36,225 bases of DNA from an uncultured Bacteroidota bacterium (GCA_903870175.1 CAIQBY010000076.1:1-36225); one strand, 5' to 3'. Shown: positions 24,593 to 34,000, numbered from the stretch's first letter. The notes: a model not told the origin generated them from the sequence alone. Translations and numbers: made by a program.

Positions 24593-27500
24593 GTGGATTC
24601 TAATGGCAGACCAACAGGAACAGCCCTTGCAACAGCACCTATTCAAAATTTCTACGCATGGAGTCCTGCATTTTTTGATGTGAGTTTTTCTCCGGCGGTG
24701 GCAGTAAATAGTAATTTTGCTTTAGTAGTAGAAATAGTAAATGTTCCGGGATGGGGACGTGACTTTGCTCTTCGCTATACAGGCAACGGTGAAGGCCTTG
24801 GAGAAGATTTAGCTTCATTAGCAGGAACTTCCACAGGATTCAATTGGGCAAGTGCGATGAGTGCATTTATCAAGGATGGCGATTTTTATATTTGCCCTAG
24901 AATGATAAACTTTAATACACCAATGTTTTCTCTTACATCAACATGTGTAAATACTGGAGCCTCATTGTCATTTATAAACAGTACACAAATGACTACAGAC
25001 AGTATGTTCAACAAAATTACGCGACAGGGATACTCAGGTTCGAACTCCTTATATAGCTGGGACTTTGGTGATGGAACTACTGTTTCTCATTTAGCAAATC
25101 CTACTCATGCTTACGCAACTGCTGGTATGTATACAATAACTCTAACTTCTATGATTGAAGGATGGAGTGGAAATTGTATCAAGACATATTCCAAAGTTGT
25201 TTCTGTTGGTCTTGCAGTTAATGCAACAGCAATAACTAATGTAACCTGCAATGGTTCAAATAATGGAAGTATCATTGCTGTTGGCACTGGCGGCGCAACT
25301 CCTTACACCTATAGTATTAATGGTGACAGTTATCAATCTTCAGCAAATTTCACTGGATTGATTGCTCAGGTATATAATTTGTATGTGAAAGATGCTCATG
25401 GATGTATTCAAACAACAAGTTTTATAATTAATCAACCTGTTGTTATTCATTTCACTACTGCATCTTCTACTAATGCAACTTGTGGAAACGCAGATGGTGG
25501 AATCTTAGTTGCTTCTTCCGGTGGCGTACCTCCTATGCAATACAAATGTAATTCAGGAACTTATCAATCAAGCGGAACATTCTCAGGATTAACTGCAGGT
25601 GCATATACAATTACTGCCAAAGATGCAAATGGTTGTACTTATTCTACAATAGTTGTGGTAAGTAATTCAAGCGGACCTGCTTTTAGTGTTACTAATTCAA
25701 CAAATGTAAGTTGTAACGGAGGAAACGATGGAAGTATCTCATTAACTTCTTCAGGAGGAACAGGAACTGTTCAATATAGTATAAATGGAGGAACAACCTA
25801 TCAGGCAAGCGGAACTTTCACAAATGTGACTGCAGGTACATATACTGCAATTGTAAAAGATGCTGCAGGATGTACTGATATAAGAATATTTCATATAACT
25901 GAACCTCAAACAATACGATTAACAGCTTCAACAAAAGACCTTACTTGCAATGGAAGTGCTAATGGAGAAATTAATGTAACCACAACAACAGGCGGTACTG
26001 GTTCTGTAGTGTACAGCCTAGATAATATCAGTTATCAGTCAGGAACAAATTTCCTTGGCTTAACTGCCGGAACATATACTGTATATGCAAGAGATATTGT
26101 AGGATGTGTAAGTAACATTTTAGCAACTTTATATCAACCGACTTCAGTATCTGCAACTGTAACTCCAACTAGTGCAGCTTGTAATGGAAATCAGGATGGT
26201 ACCTTAACAATCACAGGCAGTGGCGGAACATCAGGATATGAATATGGAATCGGTACTGATGGTGAATACCAAAGTACCGGTATCTTTAGCAATTTAGCCG
26301 CAGGCACTTATCCTTTGGTTGTAATAGACGCAAATGGATGTATCTTCAAAACAACTGGAACTATCACTCAGCCTTCTGTTATAGTGCCTGTTGCTACATC
26401 AACAAATTCAACTTGCAGTAATTCAAATGGAGGAATTATGGTTACGGCAACTGGTGGTTCCGGTTCCGGTTATACTTATAGTATAAATGGCGGTACTTTC
26501 GTAGCCGGTACTTTTTCATCATTAGCTGCTAGTACTTATGTGATAACAGCACAGGATGGAACAGGATGTACTTCTACAATTAATGCAAGTGTATTCGATT
26601 CAAACGGTCCTTCTATTCTTTCAAGCAATCATACTAATGTTAATTGTAATGGAGGAAGTGATGGAACTATTACTGTAGGCACTGTTTCTGGTGGTACTGG
26701 TACTCTTCAATATTCCATCAATGGTACTGCTTATCAAATATCTCCTGTATTCAGCGGTTTACCTGCCGGTGTTTACAATGTAACTGTAAAAGATGCTGTA
26801 GGATGCATCGGTAATGTTACTGAAACGCTTACAGAACCAAATGCTTTTGTAATCACTACAAATGTTGTAAATGCAACTTGTAACGCAAGCAATACCGGTT
26901 CAGTAGCATTGCAAGTTGGCGGCGGTGCCGGAACTTTAGCTTACAGCATTAATGGCGGAAGCACATATCAGTCGAGCAGTACTTTCTCTAATTTAGGTGC
27001 AGGCACTTATGGTGTTTTGGTTAAGGATGCAGGTGGTTGTTTTGGTTATGTATTAGCAACAGTTACTGAGCCTCTAGTAATTTCATTGTACTGTAATACT
27101 TTAAATATTAACTGTCATGGAGCAAATGACGGATCAATTTCGGTAACAGCTTCAGGAGGAACAGGTGCTTTGAAATACAGTATAGATGGAGCAACTTATC
27201 AGACACCAAATTTATTTTCAAATCTATTTGGTGGTTCTTATATAGTATATGTTAAAGATGCAAGCGGATGTATTAAAACAATTCCTGTAAACCTTTATGA
27301 ACCTACTGCTTTAAGTGTAACAGCTAACGCATCAGACGTGACATGTTACGGTGGGAATAACGGAGCAATTGCATTATCTGTGACTGGAGGAACATCTAAT
27401 TATTATTTCAGCTGGTCAAATGAAGTAACTACTCAAAACAATTTTAATCTTACTGCAGGTACATACACTGTAGTTGTGCATGATGGAAACAATTGTATTT

Positions 27501-28015
27501 CTACCACTAATTATACAATTGGACAACCTTCAAGTCCGGTGATAGTTAATGGAACTGTTGTTAATTCAACAGGAACAAATAACGGAGCCATTAATATTGC
27601 TGTAACAGGTGGTGGAGGAACATATACTTTCCTTTGGTCAAATAACGCAACAACAGAAAATGTTTCAGGTTTAGCTCCAGGTGTATATTCAGTAATTGTT
27701 ACTGATGCTAACGGATGCTCCGCATCTTCAACCTTCCTGATTACTAACACAGCAGGAATTGCAACTTATGATGCTTTAAGTGATCAGGTATCAGTTTATC
27801 CAAACCCTGCTAATGATTACGTAATAGTAGAAGTGGATGGCTTCAGAATTGATAAAGTTGAAGTTTATGATGTGCTTGGTCAAGTTGCATTCAAAGGTGA
27901 ATTTAATAATTCTAAAGTTGAAATCAACACAGCAGGTTTAAATCAAGGAGTTTACTTTGTTAAAGTTTTAGTGGATGAGAAACTTATCACTAAAAAGGTG
28001 AGAATCATTAAATAG
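24593..28015 (+). CDS. Large SprB-repeat surface protein with T9SS sorting domain (5' end frameshifted)
   Basis: A 1140-residue open frame from GTG 24593. The true gene very probably starts at 24327 and has lost its frame near 24450; no ATG exists in this frame upstream of 24593, and the frame itself is open back to 24440. After about 120 residues comes a PKD domain (YSWDFGDGTTVSHLANPTHA), then eleven SprB-type repeats of about 80 residues, each opening like NVTCNGSNNGSI and closing like VKDAHGC. SprB is the mobile gliding adhesin of Flavobacterium, and similar repeats occur in many Bacteroidota adhesins. The C-terminus (SVYPNPANDYVIVEV ... TKKVRIIK) is a T9SS sorting domain. It is probably a long surface fibre for adhesion. 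No motility genes are nearby. Confidence 0.85.
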   Translation: MDSNGRPTGTALATAPIQNFYAWSPAFFDVSFSPAVAVNSNFALVVEIVNVPGWGRDFALRYTGNGEGLGEDLASLAGTSTGFNWASAMSAFIKDGDFYICPRMINFNTPMFSLTSTCVNTGASLSFINSTQMTTDSMFNKITRQGYSGSNSLYSWDFGDGTTVSHLANPTHAYATAGMYTITLTSMIEGWSGNCIKTYSKVVSVGLAVNATAITNVTCNGSNNGSIIAVGTGGATPYTYSINGDSYQSSANFTGLIAQVYNLYVKDAHGCIQTTSFIINQPVVIHFTTASSTNATCGNADGGILVASSGGVPPMQYKCNSGTYQSSGTFSGLTAGAYTITAKDANGCTYSTIVVVSNSSGPAFSVTNSTNVSCNGGNDGSISLTSSGGTGTVQYSINGGTTYQASGTFTNVTAGTYTAIVKDAAGCTDIRIFHITEPQTIRLTASTKDLTCNGSANGEINVTTTTGGTGSVVYSLDNISYQSGTNFLGLTAGTYTVYARDIVGCVSNILATLYQPTSVSATVTPTSAACNGNQDGTLTITGSGGTSGYEYGIGTDGEYQSTGIFSNLAAGTYPLVVIDANGCIFKTTGTITQPSVIVPVATSTNSTCSNSNGGIMVTATGGSGSGYTYSINGGTFVAGTFSSLAASTYVITAQDGTGCTSTINASVFDSNGPSILSSNHTNVNCNGGSDGTITVGTVSGGTGTLQYSINGTAYQISPVFSGLPAGVYNVTVKDAVGCIGNVTETLTEPNAFVITTNVVNATCNASNTGSVALQVGGGAGTLAYSINGGSTYQSSSTFSNLGAGTYGVLVKDAGGCFGYVLATVTEPLVISLYCNTLNINCHGANDGSISVTASGGTGALKYSIDGATYQTPNLFSNLFGGSYIVYVKDASGCIKTIPVNLYEPTALSVTANASDVTCYGGNNGAIALSVTGGTSNYYFSWSNEVTTQNNFNLTAGTYTVVVHDGNNCISTTNYTIGQPSSPVIVNGTVVNSTGTNNGAINIAVTGGGGTYTFLWSNNATTENVSGLAPGVYSVIVTDANGCSASSTFLITNTAGIATYDALSDQVSVYPNPANDYVIVEVDGFRIDKVEVYDVLGQVAFKGEFNNSKVEINTAGLNQGVYFVKVLVDEKLITKKVRIIK

Positions 28016-28034
28016 AGTTTTCCTTTCAATGAAT

Positions 28035-28104
28035 TACCCCGAGGCAGAGCCTCGAGGTATCAGTTAAAGGATTTTTTTAATTCCGAGGCAGAGCCTCGGG
28101 GTAT
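28035..28104. repeat. Two copies of a GAGGC-AGA-GCCTC hairpin repeat
   Basis: CCGAGGCAGAGCCTCG occurs at 28039-28054 and at 28083-28098, each flanked by GGTAT on its right. Each folds as a GC-rich hairpin with an AGA loop. The first extends to TACCCCGAGGC/GCCTCGAGGTA with one mismatch. They sit between the SprB-gene stop and the true terminator. This resembles interspersed palindromic repeats that occur in many Bacteroidota intergenic regions; that comparison is from memory. Confidence 0.7.
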
Positions 28105-28131
28105 TAACCGACAACCTAATAAAGCTAAAAT

Positions 28132-28160
28132 CGTCCTGTATTACTACAGGACGCTTTTTT
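28132..28160 (+). terminator. Intrinsic terminator after the SprB-repeat gene
   Basis: CGTCCTGTA (28132-28140) pairs perfectly with TACAGGACG (28145-28153) around TTAC and is followed by C and six T residues. Confidence 0.85.
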
Positions 28161-28226
28161 ATTTAGAGTGCTTTATGTTTGCTTATAGAAATGAAACTGA
28201 TTAATTATAATTTTAATATAATAACT

Positions 28227-28391
28227 TTAAACTATACAATAATTATCGAAATCATTATTTTTATTAGTAAATTCATCAATTTTAAAATCAAGGATGTTTA
28301 AAATTGTTTGTTTCTGCTCTTTTTTCAAAACCTCAAAATCAGTGATATCAACCAGTTTAAAAGTTAATTCAGTAACAATAGGATTTTCTCT
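28227..28391 (-). pseudogene. Start-less coding remnant
   Basis: The minus strand is open for 54 codons from 28391 to the stop at 28227-28229 and reads RENPIVTELTFKLVDITDFE then VLKKEQKQTILNILDFKIDE and FTNKNNDFDNYCIV. It is protein-like, but has no ATG and follows an in-frame TAA. It is in the same frame as the 94-residue ORF just upstream, separated only by two stop codons (TGA and TAA), so the two could be pieces of one decayed gene. The family is not recognised. AT-rich chance openness remains possible. Confidence 0.3.
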
Positions 28392-28403
28392 TTAAGTTTG
28401 TTG

Positions 28404-28688
28404 TCAATGCAGGGTAATATAAACCGTTTTCCCTTTGCATCCATAAAAAAACCAGTTGCCGGTTCTTATTCTCTCAGCATGTATAGCACAAGATAATAGA
28501 GGAAGCAATCTTTCCCAGTTATCCCGTTCATCATAATTTTCCCAACGAATATGAACAGGAACATCACCATTTAAATAATCATCAATACTATCGGCTTCAT
28601 AAAATCCAATGCTGTCTTTAAGATATATGTTTTTGAATGAATCGTAAGTTGTATTAATTAGTTCCTGTTTAATCAATTCTTTCAACAA
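28404..28688 (-). CDS. Hypothetical protein, possibly decayed
   Basis: An open frame of 94 residues with TTG as its only plausible start and no Met codon anywhere in it, which is unusual for a genuine gene. The translation is protein-like (VPVHIRWENYDERDNWERLL; IHAERIRTGNWFFYGCKGK) and rich in Trp, Tyr and charged residues. The upstream frame is open for another 14 codons without a start. I do not recognise a family. Same-frame coding-like sequence continues after two stops, so the whole of 28227-28688 may be a remnant of one gene. Its neighbour upstream is the CheY-like regulator. Confidence 0.35.
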   Translation of the reverse strand: MLKELIKQELINTTYDSFKNIYLKDSIGFYEADSIDDYLNGDVPVHIRWENYDERDNWERLLPLLSCAIHAERIRTGNWFFYGCKGKTVYITLH

Positions 28689-28730
28689 AATAATTTCAAC
28701 AGCTAATGTTGGGAGGATGGTAATGTAAAC

Positions 28731-29123
28731 TTAAAAAAACTTATACAATATATTTTCTATTGCATCCTTATCCAATGGCTTAACTTCGAAATCCGAAACT
28801 TCTTCAATTCCTTCGGATTTCTTTATATCATCTGGATTAATGGAAGTGGAAAGAATAACAATCACTATTTTCGATTTTGTATTCTTATCTAATTTTTTGT
28901 ATTCTTCCAAAAATTCCCAGCCATTCATTTTGGGCATATTAATATCAAGGAAAATCAAATCCGGAATTATATTATTTTCGTTTTTGAGGTAATTCAATGC
29001 ATCGATACCATTTAATGCCACTTTAATATTTTCAGCGATATTCATTTCTTCAATCATCATTTGAAGAAAATGATTGTCGGCTGGCAAATCATCGACTAGT
29101 AATATACAGTTTAATTTTTTCAT
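28731..29123 (-). CDS. Single-domain response regulator, CheY-like
   Basis: A 130-residue receiver domain without an output domain. From ATG 29123 it starts MKKLNCILLVDDLPADNHFL. The acidic pocket is Asp11/Asp12, the phosphoacceptor is Asp60 in LIFLDINMPKMNGWEF, the switch Ser/Thr lies in VILSTS and the conserved Lys in FEVKPLD. An upstream in-frame ATG at 29198 would add 25 unrelated residues. No histidine kinase gene is within the window, so the partner is unknown. Such proteins in Bacteroidota are often fed by orphan hybrid kinases. The gene stands alone, with its ends facing non-coding DNA. Confidence 0.85.
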   Translation of the reverse strand: MKKLNCILLVDDLPADNHFLQMMIEEMNIAENIKVALNGIDALNYLKNENNIIPDLIFLDINMPKMNGWEFLEEYKKLDKNTKSKIVIVILSTSINPDDIKKSEGIEEVSDFEVKPLDKDAIENILYKFF

Positions 29124-29564
29124 GGCGGGGAGGATATTTAAGTTAAAGATCGATTCATTCTTTAATAATTTGAAACAAAGGTAAACCTTTTCCAACAATA
29201 TTAATCGATTTTCTTTTATTGAAAATCACGGAAAAACAGACTGATTTTACTTCAAAAAACCCAAAGGCATTTGATTATTAAAATGAGAAAGAAATTTGCA
29301 ATAAGGAAAACCATTATTTAAACAAGAGATTTTGAGCTTTAGAGGAAGTTTTTAAAACTGGATGATAAAAGCAGGATGAAACTATAAAGAAAGCAACAGA
29401 AATGGGAGCTTATTTTTTGCTGTTGATTTGCAAGCAATAATAATTTTATAACTTTGGTTGGTGTTCATAACAAGTTAGCACAAATATTGCCTTTGAAAGT
29501 TTAATCACACCTCTTGAACTATAAAACAAAAAGCAGAAAACTCTTTTAAAAAAGATTTTTTATT
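29124..29564. other. Intergenic stretch without identified features
   Basis: About 440 bp of AT-rich sequence between the CheY-like start and the rnhB stop. I see no open frame with a good start, no long repeat, no RNA gene and no convincing terminator. Confidence 0.6.
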
Positions 29565-30164
29565 TTACAATTCCAATTTCAATTGCTCAGGAAGCAATCT
29601 AAAACTTAGCCTGTGATAAGGTGTAACACCAAATTTCTCTATTGCTTCGCGATGTTTTTTAGTTCCATACGCTTTATTGTGCAACCAATTATATTCGGGA
29701 AATTCATCATGTAATTTATCCAAATAATCATCACGATACGTTTTTGCAAGAATAGAAGCTGCTGCTATACTCATGTATTTACCATCGCCCTGGATGATAC
29801 AGGTATGAGGAATTGATTTGTATTTTTTAAAACGGTTGCCGTCAATCAATAAACTTTCCGGAATAATTTTCAGTTTATCAATGGCGCGATGCATAGCGAG
29901 AAAAGAAGCATTAAGGATATTTATTTCATCAATTTCTGCTGCACTCACCTGGGCAACAGCCCAACTTATAGCATTTTCCTCGATGATAGGACGAAGATAT
30001 TTTCGCTGTTTATCAGTAAGTTTTTTTGAATCATCAAGAATTTTATTCTTAAAAGTCTTTGGCAATATAACAGCCGCAGCAAATACATCTCCCGCCAAAC
30101 AGCCTCTGCCGGCTTCATCACAGCCAGCCTCCAGTAAATGTTTATCAAAATATTTCTTCAACAT
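29565..30164 (-). CDS. rnhB: Ribonuclease HII
   Basis: A 199-residue cytoplasmic enzyme that nicks RNA in RNA-DNA hybrids and removes misincorporated ribonucleotides. It has the class HII motifs: [20 protein letters not shown] with the DE pair and GRG of the active site, [25 protein letters not shown] for the third Asp, [20 protein letters not shown] for the fourth, and [20 protein letters not shown] close to the C-terminus. Length and order are typical. It is the last gene of the crcB run, 23 bp after the glycosyltransferase. Confidence 0.95.
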   Translation of the reverse strand: MLKKYFDKHLLEAGCDEAGRGCLAGDVFAAAVILPKTFKNKILDDSKKLTDKQRKYLRPIIEENAISWAVAQVSAAEIDEINILNASFLAMHRAIDKLKIIPESLLIDGNRFKKYKSIPHTCIIQGDGKYMSIAAASILAKTYRDDYLDKLHDEFPEYNWLHNKAYGTKKHREAIEKFGVTPYHRLSFRLLPEQLKLEL

Positions 30165-30187
30165 TCTTCAATCCCATTCCCTATTTA

Positions 30188-31318
30188 CTAATTACCCTTA
30201 ACTGTTTTAAGAATACTCTGCCAAAGGGCATCAGCGGTTTTGTCCCAGCTGAAATCAAGTTTTCTTTTCCTGCCTTTTGCTATAAGTGAGTTACGCATAT
30301 CTTCATCTTTATATAGGTAATTCATTGCATTGGCGATCGAATCAACAGAAAAAGGATTAACAAGCAAAGCAGCGTCGTTGGCTACTTCGGGCATCGAAGT
30401 AATGTTTGAAGTTATTACAGGCACATCACAATTAAAGGCTTCAAGTATAGGAATTCCGAACCCTTCGAAATATGGAACATACGTCATTGCAAGAGCAGAA
30501 GCAATAACGTTTTTTAAATCTTCCGGCGATAATCTGCCAGTGAAAATAACATCATCTTTATGTTTCATATTAATGTATGTCATCTTTATATCGTGTGTCC
30601 AATAATACTTTTCGCCAACAATTACAAGTTTTACATTGTTCGAGTTTATTGATTTGAACTTGTCAAAAGCCTGAAATAAACGTGAAATATTTTTACGCGG
30701 ATGCAGTGCGCCAACAAATAAAAAGTAATCGGCACCATTTGAAAACAACTCTTTTGTTGCCGATTTTTGTTCCTCGTCAATAGGTTGATACAACTCATTG
30801 CACCCGTTATAAACTACATCAATGGTTGAAGCACTTATTCCATACTGCTTAATAATATCATTTTTAGAAAACTCCGAAACAGTAGCTATTCGTGCTGCTT
30901 TGCGAGCGAACTTAGGAAAAAAATGTTTGTAATATTTCCTTACAATATAAGATACATCTTTTGGATAATGCTCAAAACTTAAATCGTGAATAACAGCCAA
31001 TTGTTTGCAGTTTGCTTTAAGCGACATGTAACCGTCAGGCGAAATAAATAAATCAGGTTTAAATTTATTAAGAAAGTTAGCAACAGAAAACTCAAACCAC
31101 CAGTAAAACAAAAATGGATGTCGCGCCTGCGGCGAAAGGATTACAGGAGTTATATTATCAGCAAAAAGAAAATCCTCATCAAAATCTCTGTCAAATAAAA
31201 AGATAAAGTGATCGTCAGGATGGTTGTTGGTAATGCGTTTCAGGGTTTCGAATGTAAACCAGCCAATCCCTTCGAGTTTGTTGGGTAATAAAAGTCGTGT
31301 ATTTACAACTATCTCCAA
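30188..31318 (-). CDS. Glycosyltransferase family 1/4 (GT-B)
   Basis: A 376-residue glycosyltransferase, starting at a TTG (31318): MEIVVNTRLLLPNKLEGIGW, the usual head of a GT4 subfamily. No ATG is available before an upstream stop. The N-terminal half has FKPDLFISPDGYMSLKANCK and LAVIHDLSFEHYPKDVSYIV. The C-terminal donor-binding half has NGADYFLFVGALHPRKNISR, VGEKYYWTHDI, YVPYFEGFGIPILEAFNCDV and ITSNITSMPEVANDAALLV. The EGFGIPILEA stretch holds the E-x7-E type donor motif. Its glycan product is unknown. It is embedded between the PafA-like gene (10 bp) and rnhB (23 bp), a house-keeping run rather than a glycan cluster. Confidence 0.85.
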   Translation of the reverse strand: MEIVVNTRLLLPNKLEGIGWFTFETLKRITNNHPDDHFIFLFDRDFDEDFLFADNITPVILSPQARHPFLFYWWFEFSVANFLNKFKPDLFISPDGYMSLKANCKQLAVIHDLSFEHYPKDVSYIVRKYYKHFFPKFARKAARIATVSEFSKNDIIKQYGISASTIDVVYNGCNELYQPIDEEQKSATKELFSNGADYFLFVGALHPRKNISRLFQAFDKFKSINSNNVKLVIVGEKYYWTHDIKMTYINMKHKDDVIFTGRLSPEDLKNVIASALAMTYVPYFEGFGIPILEAFNCDVPVITSNITSMPEVANDAALLVNPFSVDSIANAMNYLYKDEDMRNSLIAKGRKRKLDFSWDKTADALWQSILKTVKGN

Positions 31319-31328
31319 TGTAGTTGAT

Positions 31329-32981
31329 TTATTTTACTAAAATTGAAATTGGTTTTCCGGTGCAGCCATTAGGGAACTGAATATTAAGCATCATTGCCAG
31401 TGTAGCGGCAACATCAGTAATATATACCTGTTCGGAAGTGCTGCCTTGTTTAATATTCCAGCCAAAAAATAATAAAGGAACATGAGTGTCATAACTGTAT
31501 GGCGAACCATGAGTAGTGCCAGTTGTAGAATACGCATCAATATAATCAGGAAGGAAGTTTACAAGCACATCTCCCGAACGCTTAGCATTATATCCCTTTT
31601 GCATCAAATAACGTGAGCCTTCTGTAAACTGGGAATTATTAAGAGTGGCAGCAGTAAGCACTTCTGAAACTTCGGGCATTGTCATCAGAAAGGTAGCAAT
31701 ATCTTCTTCTATCAAATTAAGATTTAGTTTTTTTGATGCGATAATATCATGGTTTAAAAAAACCTGTTGATTTGAAAAAGAAAGCATCAGCGAATCTCCG
31801 AAAACAGACAGCAAATGTTTCTTCAAAGTATCAGCCATTTTTTTTGTATGAACATATCCGGAAGGGATTTTTAAATCTGTCAGATAGTTGGGAACTTCAG
31901 GTGCAGCATGGTCGGCAGTTAAAAATATCAATGCATTGTTTTTCCCAACCTGCGTATCAATAAATTTAAAAAGCTCTGCAAGGTCTTTATCCAGACGAAT
32001 ATAATCGTCCTCTTGCTCCACCGAATTAGGACCAAAAGCATGACCGATATAGTCAGGTGATGAAAAAGAAACAGCAAGAAAATCAGTAGTTCCCGACTTG
32101 CCCATATTCTCGTTCTTCATTGTTTCTATTGCGAAATCCTTTGTAAGTGAATTTCCAAAAGGCGTGGCACGAATAATATTCAAACCTCCATTCTTCGCCA
32201 TTAGTTCAGGAATATTATGAGGAAAAACCGGTTTTGTTTCTCCTTTAAAAACAGTTTCGTATGCATTATCATCAGGCAGACTTTCCTTATATTGCTCAAT
32301 AGGCAGAAGGGTATTCCACGGTTGACTCAAATACTGTTTAGGTAATTCTTTCTTATTAAATTCATTCACCCAATCAGGTAACACATTCATATAATATGAG
32401 CTCGTGATAAAACATCCGTTGCTGCCATCATACCAATATGCAGCACTGGCGGCATGTCCGGCAGGTAATATTGCAGCTCTGTCTTTTAATGCAATCCCTA
32501 TTACCTTTGATTTCATATTAGATGAAATTCTTAATTCATCAGTAATAGTAGTTGTCAGCATATTTACAGGTGAACGTCTTCCTTCCGAAGAAGTAGTCCC
32601 CACACTCATTACATCATTATCTTCGGCACAATAAATACTTTTACCTGTAGGTTTATCATACCAGTCGTTTGCTATTATCCCATGAACCGCTGGCGTGGTG
32701 CCTGTATAAATGGATGCATGGCCGGGACCTGTATAAGTGGGCACATAATTATAATTGGTATTTCTGCAAAAGAATCCTTCGTTTACCAAACGTTTAAATC
32801 CATCATTACCGAATTTGTCCCAATAACGATAGATGTAATCATAACGCATCTGGTCAATAACAATACCTACAACCAACTTAGGTTTGGATGTAACACTTGC
32901 CTGTGCTGAACTTGGCTTAGCTGTTTGAGCATTTGCAGAAACAACAAAACAAATAAATAATATTGCAATACTCTTTTTCAT
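31329..32981 (-). CDS. Alkaline phosphatase superfamily protein, PafA-like
   Basis: A 550-residue exported metallo-phosphatase. From ATG 32981 the signal peptide is MKKSIAILFICFVVSANAQ. The superfamily motifs are KLVVGIVIDQMRYDYIYRYW, with the first metal-binding Asp, and NYNYVPTYTGPGHASIYTG, where the Thr in PTYTGPGHAS should be the nucleophile. Later come VSFSSPDYIGHAFGPNS and IFLTADHAAPEVP with the metal-binding DH, and TTGTTHGSPYSYDTHVPLLF. PafA of Elizabethkingia is a periplasmic broad-specificity phosphomonoesterase important for phosphate gain in Bacteroidota. No pho-type regulatory gene is adjacent. It is 23 bp downstream of the S1-P1-like gene; both act on phosphate esters, which could make a coherent periplasmic pair. 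An in-frame ATG three codons upstream (32990) is the alternative start. Confidence 0.85.
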   Translation of the reverse strand: MKKSIAILFICFVVSANAQTAKPSSAQASVTSKPKLVVGIVIDQMRYDYIYRYWDKFGNDGFKRLVNEGFFCRNTNYNYVPTYTGPGHASIYTGTTPAVHGIIANDWYDKPTGKSIYCAEDNDVMSVGTTSSEGRRSPVNMLTTTITDELRISSNMKSKVIGIALKDRAAILPAGHAASAAYWYDGSNGCFITSSYYMNVLPDWVNEFNKKELPKQYLSQPWNTLLPIEQYKESLPDDNAYETVFKGETKPVFPHNIPELMAKNGGLNIIRATPFGNSLTKDFAIETMKNENMGKSGTTDFLAVSFSSPDYIGHAFGPNSVEQEDDYIRLDKDLAELFKFIDTQVGKNNALIFLTADHAAPEVPNYLTDLKIPSGYVHTKKMADTLKKHLLSVFGDSLMLSFSNQQVFLNHDIIASKKLNLNLIEEDIATFLMTMPEVSEVLTAATLNNSQFTEGSRYLMQKGYNAKRSGDVLVNFLPDYIDAYSTTGTTHGSPYSYDTHVPLLFFGWNIKQGSTSEQVYITDVAATLAMMLNIQFPNGCTGKPISILVK

Positions 32982-33004
32982 TTGATACAATTTACTGTCG
33001 AGTA

Positions 33005-33991
33005 TTAAAAATCTTTTTCACTATCCATTCCGTACAATTTTCCTTTTTTCCAAAGTTCCAAATCTTCCTGATAATGTTTTTGATTTCTTTTGGTTAATTC
33101 AGGCGAGTCCAAATCCGTTAAATCAGGCTTGCCTGCATTCACCCAGGCGGTGTACCAAAGATTGGATACATCAATTATCGACTTGCGTAATTGTCTTTCC
33201 ACCATACCTTTTAATGCAGTATTTAATTTCTCTGCATATTCATCACTATAAAAAGTGCTGCCGAATTTATTTTTCACCACTTTTCCTTCTGCATCTTTTT
33301 TAAGAATTTTATCTTCCGTAAAACCTTTCCTTACTTCATTGTCTATAGTTAATAGAGAATCTTTAAGTTTGTTGGATGCCGCAATTATTCTCCAGATTTC
33401 ATTGTGCACATTATCAATAAATTTTGCTTCAGGCACATTAAACGAATAAGTGTTGCCATATTTTTCAGGCAATTGCGCTTCCCATAATGCATGTATTCCC
33501 TTTTGATTTGTCATCTGACCATCGAAGTTAGCTGACGTATGCAGCGGCATGTGCGCATCTCCCATGTAATGCCCTAAATCAGCAGCTATAAAAAGAATAT
33601 CTGTCTTGCGTTTTTCCTTAAAAGCCTTCGTCAATTTCTCCATCATCTCTTCCATAAACCAAGGCAATATTCCATTCGACGTTAAAAATTTATCATCGTA
33701 TTTTGCTTTCGCTTCCTTCATTGTTTTAGGCAAACTATCCCATGCTCCGTAATTTTCCAAATCAATAAAATGGCGGGGATTTTCCAAGCGGTCAGCTAAT
33801 GTATATTTTCGTAAATCAGGAACTGTGGATTCCTGAGTAACATAATCAATATGATTATAAAAAAACGTTTGCATTGGCTGAGGCAAAGCCATTACCGATG
33901 ATTTATTTATATGTTCGTGCCCGAAGATGCCCCATGAAATTAATACAGAAGAGATGCCGAAAGCACCAAGAATAAAAAATGTTTTTTTCAT
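33005..33991 (-). CDS. S1-P1 nuclease / zinc-dependent phospholipase C superfamily protein (copy 2)
   Basis: A 328-residue exported protein, paralogous to the one at 13056-14039. The leader MKKTFFILGAFGISSVLI precedes SWGIFGHEHINKSSVMALPQ; the Trp and His are expected zinc ligands. Others are RHFIDLENYG and FIAADLGHYMGDAHMPLH, then GIHALWEAQLPEKYG. Substrate unknown (3'-nucleotidase/nuclease or phospholipase). Nine bp separate it from crcB and 23 bp from the PafA-like phosphatase. It could release phosphate from nucleotides for a shared scavenging role, but this is inference. Confidence 0.8.
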   Translation of the reverse strand: MKKTFFILGAFGISSVLISWGIFGHEHINKSSVMALPQPMQTFFYNHIDYVTQESTVPDLRKYTLADRLENPRHFIDLENYGAWDSLPKTMKEAKAKYDDKFLTSNGILPWFMEEMMEKLTKAFKEKRKTDILFIAADLGHYMGDAHMPLHTSANFDGQMTNQKGIHALWEAQLPEKYGNTYSFNVPEAKFIDNVHNEIWRIIAASNKLKDSLLTIDNEVRKGFTEDKILKKDAEGKVVKNKFGSTFYSDEYAEKLNTALKGMVERQLRKSIIDVSNLWYTAWVNAGKPDLTDLDSPELTKRNQKHYQEDLELWKKGKLYGMDSEKDF

Positions 33992-34000
33992 AAATGAATT

